A program made the translations under genes and the position numbers. The notes below the pieces were generated by a model. That model searched no databases. It saw only the letters and a program-made list of their open reading frames with translations, and was not told where the DNA came from. A DNA stretch of 64,000 bases from Thiemannella venezuelensis (lineage in GTDB: Bacteria > Actinomycetota > Actinomycetes > Streptosporangiales > Streptosporangiaceae). The DNA lies in NCBI RefSeq assembly GCF_014203605.1, contig NZ_JACHJJ010000012.1, positions 62,001 through 126,000 of the forward strand, written 5' to 3'. This document shows, piece by piece, positions 18,095 to 26,824 of this stretch (the stretch's first letter is position 1; every line of letters begins with the position of its first letter).

Positions 18095-18156
18095 CCCCCC
18101 GCCCGGGGCCCGACGGCACGAGAGCCCTCGTGACCCGTCGGGCCCCGGGCGGGGGG
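18095..18156 (+). terminator. Very long GC-rich hairpin after chitinase
   Basis: Arms 18095-18116 and 18135-18156 are perfect 22-bp complements. Inside, CACGAG (18117-18122) pairs with CTCGTG (18127-18132) round an AGCC loop, leaving a 2-nt bulge. The 28-bp stem should terminate transcription and protect the chitinase mRNA end. The remaining 250 bp to the next gene hold no feature I can name. Confidence 0.75.
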
Positions 18157-18405
18157 AGCAGGAGATCCCCGAAGTCGTCGTCGGCCATGTGCGAGCGCGA
18201 GGGATGCCGGAGAGCGGAGAAGGGGACTTTGCGCCCGCATCGAGCAGGGACCTCCGCGCGGGTCGCCACGACGACGTCCCTGCTCTGGCGAGTGGCTGTT
18301 ACCGGTCTTTTACCCGCCACGCCGGGCTTCTGCCGCTTTGCACGCTGCCTCCGGGGAATGATGTGGTGCCCGGTAACGAGACGGACAGCGCAGGAGCACA
18401 CGGTG

Positions 18406-21000
18406 ATGACGCAGCGACCGGTGCCGACGGATGATGTCCAGCGCCTGTACGAGCTCGACGAGCTGGACGCGCTGGGGTCCGGTGTCGAGCCGCGCTTCGA
18501 CGCCGTCGCCGAGCTGGCCGCCCAGCTGTGCCAGGCACCGATCGCGCTGGTCAACCTCATCGGCGCCGACGGCCAGCATTTCAAAGGCCGTGCCGGGGAT
18601 GGCGTGGCCGGCCTCACGCCGCCGATCCCGTTCTGCCCGCACGTGCTGACCGGCCGGCAGATGCTGGAGGTGCCCGACGCGGCCGCCGATCCGCGCTTCG
18701 GCGGCGAGCCCCTGGTCACCCAGGAGCCCCGGGTGCTGTCCTACGCCGGGGCCCCGGTGCTCAGCGGCCGCGGCCACGTGCTGGGCACGGTGTGCGTGAT
18801 GGATGTCCGGCCGCGCCGCCTGGCGGCCGGGCAGCTGCGGGGCCTGGCCACGTTGGCCGGCACGGTGGCCGATGTGCTGCAGCTGCGCCACTACGGCCGC
18901 CGTTTCGGCCAGGTCACCCAGCAACTGCACGAGGCCGAAGAGCTCAAGCACCAGTTCCTGCGCACCATGAACCACGAGATGCGCACCCCGCTGACCGGGA
19001 TCAGCAGCTACCTGGAACTGATCCAGGACGGCAGCGTGGACCCCGCCACCGAGCGGGAGTTCCTGCGGGTGATCGAGCGCAACAGCGACCGCCTCCTGGA
19101 GCTGATCGATGAGTTGCTGCTGCTGGCCAGCCTGACCGCCCGCACCGTCACGTTCCAGCCCGACCGCGTCGACGTGGCTGCGCTGGTGCGCCAGACGGTC
19201 ATCGAGACGGTGGGCAAGGCCTGGCACAACGGCGTGGTGCTCACCGCCCATGCCCACGGTGAGGTGAGCGTCTGGGCCGATGCCCAGCGGCTCCGGCAGG
19301 TGCTGAGCCAGCTGCTGGACAACGCCATCAAGTTCACCTCATCCGGCGGCCGGATCGACGTCACCGTCTGCGGCGACCCGGTTCCGACGGTGGAGGTCCG
19401 CGACAACGGCATGGGCATCGATGCGGCCGACCTGCCGTACGTGTTCGAGGACTTCTACCGCTCCCGCCAGGCCGAGGCGAAGGCGATCGCCGGCACCGGC
19501 GCGGGCCTGGCCATCGTCAAGAAGATCATGCGGATGCACGGCGGCACCGTGCACATCACCAGCAGGCCCGGCCAGGGCACCTGTGTGCGGCTGGAGCTGC
19601 CCTGCCCGCCACCTCTGCCTGAATCACCGGCTCGCACGGACGCTCAGCGCGACGGCGCGCCACCACCGATGCCGACGCCGCCGGCGCGCCCGAACGGCAG
19701 GACGGCACGACACACCGCCACACCAGCGACGGCGAGGAGCCGAACCGTGAGCAGCGACGGCGAGCAGATGTTCGGCGGATTGATCACCGCCCAGCACCTG
19801 ACCTCCCTGGAGGACTTCCCCGCCCTGGTCACCACCTACGCCGGCTTGGTCGGCCTGACCGCGCCGATGCTGTATGCGGCCGACCTGCAGCACCGGTTCC
19901 TGATGCCGCTGCCCGGTCAGCACGATCACAACGGCGAAGAGCTGAAACACCTGCGCATCGACGCCACCATGGCCGGGCGCGCCTTCCGCACCCTGGAGAT
20001 CGTCCAAGCCCGGCTCACCGACGACTCCCCCGACCCCGATGGGCCGCCCGTCCAGCCGTTCACCGACGACGGCCCGCGACGCTGGTGGCTGCCCCTGCTG
20101 GACGGCACCGAATGCATCGGCGTGCTCGGTGTGACCGCCCCCGGCGACGACGAGACCCTCCGGGTGCGGGCCGCCCGGCTCGCCGGCCTGATCGCAGTGA
20201 TGATTTCCAGCAAGAGTCCCACCAGCGACACCTACGCGCGTCTGGTCCGGGCCCAGCCGATGCATCTGTCGACCGAAATACTGTGGACGCTGCTGCCGGT
20301 CAGAACGTTCGCCAACGAGCGGGTGGTCGTCAGCGCCGCGCTGGAACCGGCCTATCTGGCGGGCGGGGACGCCTTCGACCACGCGCTGGCCGGCGACACC
20401 CTGCACCTGTCGATCTTCGATGCCATGGGACACGACACCGCCGCCGGGCTGACCTCCACCATCGCGCTGGGCGCCTGCCGCAACCACCGCCGCCAAGGCG
20501 CCGACCTGCCGGCCACCGGCGACGCCATCGACGCGGCCATCGCCGAGCAGTTCGCCGGTGACCGCTTCGCCACCGGCGTGCTGGCCGGCCTCGACACCCG
20601 TACCGGCCTGCTGACCTGGGTCAACCGCGGCCACCACCCGCCGCTGGTGCTGCGCGGCGGACACCTGGCAGCCGTACTGGAGGCCGAGCCCGACCCGCCG
20701 ATGGGCCTCGGGGCGGGCGCACTCACCGAACCGTCCAGCTACCAGCTGGAACCCGGAGACCGGCTGCTGCTTTACACCGACGGCATCCTCAAGGCCAAAA
20801 GCCCCGACGGCCAGGAGTTCGGCCTGGAGCGCTTCATCGACTTCCTGATCCGCCGCGAGGCCGACGGCTTACCGGCCCCCGAAACCCTGCGCCGCCTCAT
20901 CCAGACCCTGCTGGAGCACCAGCACGACCATCTCGACGACGACGCCACCGTGCTGCTGGTCGAATGGCGCACCCAGCGCCAATACCAGTTCGTGCCATGA
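18406..21000 (+). CDS. GAF histidine kinase fused to GAF-PP2C (SpoIIE-type) phosphatase
   Basis: 864 residues from ATG 18406; AGGAG lies 9 nt upstream and GTG 18403 is an alternative. GAF domain about 30-165; HisKA with phospho-His190 in NHEMRTP; HATPase_c with DNGMGID (333-339) and GTGAGLAIVKK (363-373). A Pro/Arg-rich linker (400-448) leads to a second GAF-like region (455-600) and a PP2C/SpoIIE domain with GGDAFD (652-657), DAMGHD (671-676) and DDDATVLLVEW. The kinase half could sense and phosphorylate, and the phosphatase half could act on anti-anti-sigma factors. An internal GTG at 19747 might give a separate phosphatase, but the kinase half has no stop. No TM segment is present. Confidence 0.88.
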   Translation: MTQRPVPTDDVQRLYELDELDALGSGVEPRFDAVAELAAQLCQAPIALVNLIGADGQHFKGRAGDGVAGLTPPIPFCPHVLTGRQMLEVPDAAADPRFGGEPLVTQEPRVLSYAGAPVLSGRGHVLGTVCVMDVRPRRLAAGQLRGLATLAGTVADVLQLRHYGRRFGQVTQQLHEAEELKHQFLRTMNHEMRTPLTGISSYLELIQDGSVDPATEREFLRVIERNSDRLLELIDELLLLASLTARTVTFQPDRVDVAALVRQTVIETVGKAWHNGVVLTAHAHGEVSVWADAQRLRQVLSQLLDNAIKFTSSGGRIDVTVCGDPVPTVEVRDNGMGIDAADLPYVFEDFYRSRQAEAKAIAGTGAGLAIVKKIMRMHGGTVHITSRPGQGTCVRLELPCPPPLPESPARTDAQRDGAPPPMPTPPARPNGRTARHTATPATARSRTVSSDGEQMFGGLITAQHLTSLEDFPALVTTYAGLVGLTAPMLYAADLQHRFLMPLPGQHDHNGEELKHLRIDATMAGRAFRTLEIVQARLTDDSPDPDGPPVQPFTDDGPRRWWLPLLDGTECIGVLGVTAPGDDETLRVRAARLAGLIAVMISSKSPTSDTYARLVRAQPMHLSTEILWTLLPVRTFANERVVVSAALEPAYLAGGDAFDHALAGDTLHLSIFDAMGHDTAAGLTSTIALGACRNHRRQGADLPATGDAIDAAIAEQFAGDRFATGVLAGLDTRTGLLTWVNRGHHPPLVLRGGHLAAVLEAEPDPPMGLGAGALTEPSSYQLEPGDRLLLYTDGILKAKSPDGQEFGLERFIDFLIRREADGLPAPETLRRLIQTLLEHQHDHLDDDATVLLVEWRTQRQYQFVP

Positions 21001-21123
21001 CGGCCCGCGTGCACCACGGCATCGTGGTGGTCAGCGAGGGCGAATCGTTCCGCAGCCACCACGAAGGCCCGCAGCCGCATCGGCGGCCGGCCCCTTCCCG
21101 GCGTACTTGGTCCGCCCTCCGGA

Positions 21124-21158
21124 AGGCCCGGTCCAGCACGACGAGCCGGACCGGGCCT
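21124..21158 (+). terminator. 11-bp hairpin downstream of the kinase-phosphatase gene
   Basis: AGGCCCGGTCC (21124-21134) pairs perfectly with GGACCGGGCCT (21148-21158) around a 13-nt loop. It lies between this gene and convergent lepA and may serve both. Confidence 0.6.
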
Positions 21159-21281
21159 GACGCGTTTCCAGCGCGGTGACCGCAGGTCTCGCCGTACCGG
21201 CGGCCGTCCGGGCACCGGCACGGCGAGCGGCGAGACGGAGTGGTACAGGTGGGCGGCGCCGAGCCGGGGAGCGCCGGGCGG

Positions 21282-23120
21282 CTACTTCTTGGTCTTGTCC
21301 GCCGACGACTCGGTGGACAGCGCGGCGACGAAGGCCTCCTGCGGGACCTCGACCCGGCCGACCATCTTCATCCGCTTCTTGCCCTCCTTCTGCTTCTCCA
21401 GCAGCTTGCGCTTGCGGGAGATGTCGCCGCCGTAGCACTTGGCCAGGACGTCCTTGCGGATGGCGCGGATGTTCTCACGGGCGATGACCCGGGCGCCGAT
21501 GGCGGCCTGGATCGGCACCTCGAACTGCTGCCGGGGGATGAGCTCGCGGAGCTTCTTGGCCATCTCGACGCCGTAGCCGTACGCCTTGTCCTTGTGCACG
21601 ATGGCGCTGAAGGCGTCGACCGCCTCGCCCTGGAGCAGGATGTCGACCTTGACCAGCTCGGCCTCCTGCTCGCCGGAGGGCTCGTAGTCGAGCGAGGCGT
21701 AGCCGCGCGTGCGGGACTTGAGCTGGTCGAAGAAGTCGAAGATGATCTCGCCGAGCGGCATGGTGTAGCGGATCTCGACCCGGTCCTCGGACAGGTAGTC
21801 CATGCCCTGCAGGTTGCCGCGGCGGTTCTGGCAGAGCTCCATGATGGCGCCGATGAACTCCGAGGGGACCAGCACGGTCGACTTCACCATCGGCTCGAAG
21901 ACCTTGTCCACCTTGCCGGTGGGGAACTCCGACGGGTTGGTGACCGTGACCTCCTTGCCGTCCTCCATGATCACCCGGTAGACCACGTTGGGCGCGGTGG
22001 AGATCAGCGAGAGGTTGAACTCCCGCTCCAGCCGCTCGCGGACGATCTCCATGTGGAGCAGGCCGAGGAAGCCGCAGCGGAAGCCGAAGCCCAGCGCCGC
22101 GGAGGTCTCCGGCTCGTAGACCAGGGCGGCGTCGTTGAGCTGGAGCTTGTCCAGGGCCTCGCGGAGCTCGGGGTAGTCGTCGCCGTCGATGGGGTACAGG
22201 CCGGAGAAGACCATGGGCTTGGGGTGCTCGTAGCCGCCGAGCGGCTCGACGGCGGGCCGGGAGACCGAGGTGACGGTGTCGCCGACCCTCGACTGGCGCA
22301 CGTCCTTCACGCCGGTGATCAGGTAGCCCACCTCGCCGACGCCGAGACCCCTGTCGGCGATCTTCGGCTCGGGCGAGATGACGCCGATCTCCAGCGTCTC
22401 GTGGGCCGCGGTGGTGGACATCATCAGGATGCGCTCGCGCTTGCCCAGGTGGCCGTCCATGACCCGGACGTAGGTGATCACGCCGCGGTAGGTGTCGTAG
22501 ACCGAGTCGAAGATCAGCGCGCGGGCCGGGGCCGCGGCGTCGCCGACCGGAGCCGGGACGCGCTCGACCACGTGGTCCAGGAGCTCGCGGACGCCGACGC
22601 CGGTCTTGCCGGAGACCTTCAGCACGTCCTCCGGCTCGCAGCCGATGAGGTGGGCGATCTCGGCGGCGTACTTCTCCGGCTGGGCCGCGGGCAGGTCGAT
22701 CTTGTTGAGCACCGGGATGATCGTCATGTCGGCGTTCATCGCCAGGTAGAGGTTGGCCAGCGTCTGCGCCTCGATGCCCTGCGCGGCGTCGACCAGCAGG
22801 ATCGCGCCCTCGCACGCCTGGAGCGAGCGGGAGACCTCGTAGGTGAAGTCGACGTGCCCGGGAGTGTCGATCATGTTGAGGACGTAGTCGGTCTCACCGA
22901 CCTGCCACGGCAGCCGGACCGCCTGCGACTTGATCGTGATGCCGCGCTCGCGCTCGATGTCCATCCGGTCGAGGTACTGGGCGCGCATGGAACGGTCGTC
23001 GACCACGCCGGTGATCTGCAGCATGCGGTCGGCAAGCGTCGACTTGCCGTGGTCGATGTGCGCGATGATGCAGAAGTTGCGGATCACCGCGGGATCGGTC
23101 TGGCCAGGCTGAATACGCAC
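21282..23120 (-). CDS. lepA: Elongation factor 4 (LepA)
   Basis: 612 residues from GTG 23120. GTPase motifs: AHIDHGKST near 20-28, [13 protein letters not shown] and NKIDLP. The C-terminal LepA-specific domain includes [23 protein letters not shown], which contacts the ribosome A-site tRNA. LepA back-translocates or remodels stalled ribosomes and affects initiation-complex assembly. The position next to rpsT and holA on the map is the common actinobacterial arrangement. It is divergent from a secreted GH18-like gene across about 220 bp. Confidence 0.97.
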   Translation of the reverse strand: MRIQPGQTDPAVIRNFCIIAHIDHGKSTLADRMLQITGVVDDRSMRAQYLDRMDIERERGITIKSQAVRLPWQVGETDYVLNMIDTPGHVDFTYEVSRSLQACEGAILLVDAAQGIEAQTLANLYLAMNADMTIIPVLNKIDLPAAQPEKYAAEIAHLIGCEPEDVLKVSGKTGVGVRELLDHVVERVPAPVGDAAAPARALIFDSVYDTYRGVITYVRVMDGHLGKRERILMMSTTAAHETLEIGVISPEPKIADRGLGVGEVGYLITGVKDVRQSRVGDTVTSVSRPAVEPLGGYEHPKPMVFSGLYPIDGDDYPELREALDKLQLNDAALVYEPETSAALGFGFRCGFLGLLHMEIVRERLEREFNLSLISTAPNVVYRVIMEDGKEVTVTNPSEFPTGKVDKVFEPMVKSTVLVPSEFIGAIMELCQNRRGNLQGMDYLSEDRVEIRYTMPLGEIIFDFFDQLKSRTRGYASLDYEPSGEQEAELVKVDILLQGEAVDAFSAIVHKDKAYGYGVEMAKKLRELIPRQQFEVPIQAAIGARVIARENIRAIRKDVLAKCYGGDISRKRKLLEKQKEGKKRMKMVGRVEVPQEAFVAALSTESSADKTKK

Positions 23121-23340
23121 CGGTGTCCGTTTCGACGGGATTGATGTGATCAGGAGCTGGTAAATCCAGCCATCTTCCTAGCAAGTTTAGCGAGAGGGCC
23201 GATGGCTTCATCCCGCAGGGGAAACCGCCCTCACCGCCGCCCCGCGGCATCCGGGGACGGCCCCTCCCCGCGGCGCTCCCGTACCGGCGGCCGCGGCCCC
23301 GGCGTTGACCCGGGCGGGAGAAGCGCGATGACATGTCCCG

Positions 23341-24342
23341 ATGACGAGAAGGATCACGGTACGGCGGGTGCTCCGCCTCCTCGCGGGGGCGGTCGCCGCA
23401 CTCCTCGCGATTCCCGCGATGACTGCGGTCTTCTTCTGGCTCGAGTTCACCGGGACGCCCGGACCCGGGGCCAGGAGCACCGGCCACGACGCGCTCTGGC
23501 TGGGGCACGCCTGGGTGGACGGGCGCAGGAGCGAGGCCGACGTGAAGGCGATGGCCGTACGGCTGCGCGGGACCGGAATCAAGGACGTCTACGTACACGC
23601 GGGCCCCTTCAAGTTCAGCGGGGAGCTTCCCGCATCGAAATATCCCAATGCCAAGAATTTCCTGAAATGGTGGAAGGCCGAGCTGCCGCAGGTCCGGGTC
23701 TCCGCCTGGCTGGGGCAGAAGGTCGACTACGGCCTCGACCTCGGTGACCCGGCCTCCCGGCAGCGCGTGCTGGACGGCGCGCGCGACATCATGGCCGCCG
23801 GGTTCGACGGCGTGCACTACAACTTCGAGCCGATCACCAGCGGCGACGCCGGCTTCCTCGACCTGCTGGAGCGGACCCGGCCGCTCGTCGGCGACGGCGT
23901 GCTGTCCACCTCCACCCCGCAGATCGAGCCGCTGCCCCTCATGCGCCCGGTCGCCCGCGCGGCCATCGACCACGACAAGTACTGGCTGCGCGACTACTTC
24001 CGCGAGGTCGTGGACCGCGTCGACCAGGTCGCGATCATGACCTACGACTCGTTCCTGCCGCTCGAATCGCTCTACGGCGGCCACGTCGTACGGCAGGGCA
24101 CGCTCGCCCTCGATCTCGTACCGGAGGGCAAGACCCTGCTGATCGGCGCCCCCGCCTACCACGACCACGGGGTCCCGTGGCTCGACGCCGCCGAGAGCGT
24201 CGCCGTCGCCGCCGAGGGCGCCCGGCTCGCCCTGAGCGGGCACGGGACGCCCCGCGAGAGGTTCGGACTGGCGCTGTACGTGGACTTCGCGGCCACGGAG
24301 GAGGACTGGGCGGAATACACCCGGTTCTGGTACCGGCCGTAA
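23341..24342 (+). CDS. Membrane-anchored or secreted GH18-like protein
   Basis: 333 residues. Residues 12-35 form a signal anchor (RLLAGAVAALLAIPAMTAVFF). The rest looks like a TIM barrel of the GH18 type: strand motifs KDVYVHAGPF, RVSAWLGQKVDYG, FDGVHYNFEP (about 155-164, with Glu in the proton-donor place) and QVAIMTYDSF, the usual substrate Tyr-Asp strand. It lacks the DxxDxDxE of chitinases, having DGVHYNFE instead, so the substrate is unknown or it may be a non-chitinolytic relative. It lies between lepA and rpsT. Confidence 0.7.
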   Translation: MTRRITVRRVLRLLAGAVAALLAIPAMTAVFFWLEFTGTPGPGARSTGHDALWLGHAWVDGRRSEADVKAMAVRLRGTGIKDVYVHAGPFKFSGELPASKYPNAKNFLKWWKAELPQVRVSAWLGQKVDYGLDLGDPASRQRVLDGARDIMAAGFDGVHYNFEPITSGDAGFLDLLERTRPLVGDGVLSTSTPQIEPLPLMRPVARAAIDHDKYWLRDYFREVVDRVDQVAIMTYDSFLPLESLYGGHVVRQGTLALDLVPEGKTLLIGAPAYHDHGVPWLDAAESVAVAAEGARLALSGHGTPRERFGLALYVDFAATEEDWAEYTRFWYRP

Positions 24343-24488
24343 GCGGAGAACGGTAGACTTGTGCAGCATTCCTCTGTCCAGTGCGCTGATTTGAGCGACC
24401 ACCTGGGCAGTTGGTAGCCTGTTCAACTGCGTGTGGCGCGCCCTCTCTGCCCGCGCGCCCCATCCGACGACATCACCGAGGCTTCTTC

Positions 24489-24761
24489 GTGGCGAACATC
24501 AAGTCCCAGATCAAGCGCAACCGGCAGAACGAGAAGGCCCGGCTGCGCAACAAGGCTGTCAAGTCGTCCCTGAAGACGGCGATCCGCAAGTTCCGCGAGG
24601 CCGCCGAGCAGGGCAACGTTGACGAGGCCGTCGCGCTCCAGCGCGCCGCCGCCCGCCAGCTGGACAAGGCTGCCAGCAAGGGCGTCATTCACAAGAACCA
24701 GGCCGCCAACCGCAAGTCGGCGATCGCCCAGCGCGCCGCCGCCCTGACGGCCGCCAAGTAA
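24489..24761 (+). CDS. rpsT: 30S ribosomal protein S20
   Basis: 90 residues from GTG 24489, with CGAGG about 9 nt upstream. Starts [20 protein letters not shown], the family signature, and ends [15 protein letters not shown]. It binds the 5' domain of 16S rRNA and helps assemble the 30S subunit. It is preceded by about 145 bp of leader that may carry its promoter and is followed directly by a strong hairpin, so it is probably transcribed alone. Confidence 0.97.
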   Translation: MANIKSQIKRNRQNEKARLRNKAVKSSLKTAIRKFREAAEQGNVDEAVALQRAAARQLDKAASKGVIHKNQAANRKSAIAQRAAALTAAK

Positions 24762-24778
24762 CCCAGGTTCTTCACCGG

Positions 24779-24805
24779 CGCCGCACCCCGTCACGGGGTG
24801 CGGCG
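24779..24805 (+). terminator. Rho-independent terminator of rpsT
   Basis: A perfect 12-bp stem (24779-24790 with 24794-24805) around a TCA loop is followed by TTT, 17 bp after the rpsT stop. Confidence 0.85.
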
Positions 24806-24878
24806 TTTCGGCGTTCACGGCCCCCGCCGCCGACCGGCGCCGCGGCGTCCGGCCGGACGCCGACCGGCCGCTCCCCGT

Positions 24879-25379
24879 CTACTCCAGGGCGGCGAGCACC
24901 TGCCTGAGCAGTGCGGCCAGGCGCCGGCGGTCCTCCTCCGACAGCACCGCCAGCGCCTCGTGCTGCGGTTCCAGCCCCGCGGCGACGGCCTCCTCGATGA
25001 CACGGAGCCCGGTCTCGGTGAGGCTGACGCGCAGGGCCCTGCGGTCGTCCGAGTCGGGGGTGCGGGTGATCAGGCCCGCCCGCTCCAGCCGGTCCAGCCG
25101 CCCCGTCATGCCGCCGGAGGTCAGCATGAGCGTGGCGGTCATGGCCTTGGGCGAGAGCGTGTAGGGCGCCCCGGCGCGGCGGAGGGTGGCGAGCACGTCG
25201 AACTCGCCCCGGCCGATGCCGTACTCCTGGTAGATCTCCGCGACCCGGTCCCCCATGAGGCGGGCGATCCGGTAGATCCGCCCGAAGACCGCCATCGGCG
25301 ACGCCTCGAGGTCGGGCCGTTCCCTGCGCCACTGCGCCACGATCCGGTCGACAGGATCCTCTCCGGGCTGCGCTGTCAT
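24879..25379 (-). CDS. MarR family transcriptional regulator
   Basis: 166 residues. The winged helix-turn-helix core runs from EFDVLATLRRAG through LSPKAMTATLMLTSGGMTGRLDRLERAGLITR and the wing DSDDRRALRVSLTE, all typical MarR blocks. It should bind DNA as a dimer and respond to a small ligand. It is divergent from an EamA exporter, and the 74-bp gap contains an 18-bp perfect palindrome, so it likely represses itself and the exporter. Confidence 0.92.
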   Translation of the reverse strand: MTAQPGEDPVDRIVAQWRRERPDLEASPMAVFGRIYRIARLMGDRVAEIYQEYGIGRGEFDVLATLRRAGAPYTLSPKAMTATLMLTSGGMTGRLDRLERAGLITRTPDSDDRRALRVSLTETGLRVIEEAVAAGLEPQHEALAVLSEEDRRRLAALLRQVLAALE

Positions 25380-25389
25380 GCCGCCATTC

Positions 25390-25422
25390 TAACTTGACGC
25401 TAAATAACTTAGTGCTAAGTTA
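25390..25422. promoter_or_regulatory. Double palindromic operator between marR and eamA genes
   Basis: TAACTTAGTGCTAAGTTA (25405-25422) is a perfect 8-2-8 inverted repeat. An imperfect copy, TAACTTGACGCTAAATAA (25390-25407), overlaps it by 3 bp. TTGACG (25394-25399) inside the first copy could be a -35 box for the exporter, with TAAGTT (25416-25421) as a weak -10. Confidence 0.75.
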
Positions 25423-25453
25423 CTTGCATACAAGCTTCACTCAAGGAGCTCTC

Positions 25454-26593
25454 GTGTCTTCTCCCTGCGCATCTCCGGCCGTCCCCGTTCCCACCGCTCC
25501 CGCTTCCCTGGCCGCAGACTCCACGATCCTGCACTCCGCAGCCCTGGACTCCAGCGCGCCCGCCCCCATGAGACCCGCCTCCCCGTCCCGGGATTCCACC
25601 TCCCCCGACCACGGCGACCCCGCTCCCGCCCCGCCCGGACCGCACGGCAGCCCTCCCGGGGACTCGGCCCCCGCGGCCCGCGGCGACCTCCTCCTCGTCC
25701 TGGTCACCGCCCTCGCCCCCGCGGTCTGGGGCAGCACCTATCTGGTGACCACCGAGTTCCTTCCGCCGGACCGGCCGCTGTTCACCGCCCTGCTCCGCGC
25801 GCTCCCCGCGGGTCTGCTCCTGGTCGCCGCGACCCGTACGCTCCCCCGGGGCGGCTGGTGGTGGCGGGCCGCGGTTCTCGGCGGACTGAACATCGGCGCG
25901 TTCTTTCCCCTGCTGTTCCTGTCGGCCTACCGGCTGCCGGGCGGCGTCGCCGCGGTGCTCGGCGCCGTCCAGCCGCTCATCGTCGCGGGCCTCACCCGCG
26001 CCGCGCTCCGGGAGGCCGTTCCCCTCCACCGCGTGCTCACCGGGGTCGCCGCCGCGGCCGGGGTCTCCCTCGTCGTTCTGCGCGCCGAAGCCGCTCTCGA
26101 TCTCCTGGGCATCGTCGCCGGGCTCGTCGCGGCGGCGGGGATGGCGGCCGGGATCGTCCTCACCCGCTCGTGGGGCAGGCCGGAGGGGGTCGGGGACCTG
26201 GCGCTCACCGGCTGGCAGCTCACCGCGGGCGGCCTGATGATCGCCCCGGTCGCCTTCGCGGTGGAGGGCCCGCCCCCGGCGATGGACGCCGCGGCCGCGG
26301 GAGGCTACCTCTGGCTGGGCCTCGTGGGCACCGCCGTCGCCTACACGCTCTGGTTCCGCGGCATCGGACGGCTGCCCGCCCTCCAGGTCTCCCTCCTCGG
26401 CACCCTGAGCCCGCTCACCGCCGCGCTCCTGGGCTGGGCCGCCCTCGGCCAGTCCCTCACCTCCCTGCAGCTCGCCGGCTTCCTCATCGCCATCGCCGCC
26501 ACCTCCCTCGGCCAGTTGCCGGCACCCCGGCGCGCACGCACCGGCCGCCGCCCCCGGCCCGCTCCCCCCGCCGCCACGCCCCACCGCCGGTGA
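25454..26593 (+). CDS. EamA/DMT family exporter
   Basis: 379 residues from GTG 25454 with AAGGAG 6 nt upstream. About 75 N-terminal residues are Ser/Pro/Ala-rich and unlike the family. Then come ten hydrophobic helices in two EamA repeats, with APAVWGSTYLVTTEFLPP in the first and AVAYTLWFRGIGRLPA in the second. Relatives export metabolites or drugs, and the substrate cannot be told. The divergent MarR gene and shared operator indicate ligand-induced expression. An internal start nearer residue 75 (no strong Shine-Dalgarno seen) remains possible. Confidence 0.88.
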   Translation: MSSPCASPAVPVPTAPASLAADSTILHSAALDSSAPAPMRPASPSRDSTSPDHGDPAPAPPGPHGSPPGDSAPAARGDLLLVLVTALAPAVWGSTYLVTTEFLPPDRPLFTALLRALPAGLLLVAATRTLPRGGWWWRAAVLGGLNIGAFFPLLFLSAYRLPGGVAAVLGAVQPLIVAGLTRAALREAVPLHRVLTGVAAAAGVSLVVLRAEAALDLLGIVAGLVAAAGMAAGIVLTRSWGRPEGVGDLALTGWQLTAGGLMIAPVAFAVEGPPPAMDAAAAGGYLWLGLVGTAVAYTLWFRGIGRLPALQVSLLGTLSPLTAALLGWAALGQSLTSLQLAGFLIAIAATSLGQLPAPRRARTGRRPRPAPPAATPHRR

Positions 26594-26675
26594 CCTCCCC
26601 CTCCCGCACCGCCACCGCGCCGAACGGCCCGGGAATCCTTCCCGACCATCCTTGACATGAAAATTTCACAATCCG

Positions 26676-26704
26676 TTGACAAGCGGAAAACGCTTTCCTA
26701 CGGT
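26676..26704 (+). promoter_or_regulatory. Pectate lyase promoter with operator in the spacer
   Basis: TTGACA (26676-26681) and TACGGT (26699-26704) are 17 bp apart. The spacer holds GGAAAACGCTTTCC (26685-26698), an almost perfect palindrome of the LacI-family CG-centred type. A second TTGACA at 26652 lies upstream. A repressor bound here would block RNA polymerase directly. Confidence 0.7.
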
Positions 26705-26824
26705 GGCCATTGTCCGGACGCGGACGCCGTCCAGGGATGCGGCGCATCCGCGGACGGCGAGTACTCGCTGGGGGGATTCCGAAAGCGCAGGCTGCGGCCT
26801 GCCGGACCGGCAAGGAGCTCGACT

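Noticed and set aside
19747-21000. Separate phosphatase gene starting at GTG 19747
   Set aside because: The upstream kinase frame continues through without a stop and no ribosome site is clear; kept as one fused protein, with the alternative noted.
20964-21179. 71-codon plus-strand frame overlapping the end of the kinase-phosphatase gene
   Set aside because: Covers the terminator hairpin and has no ribosome site or motif.
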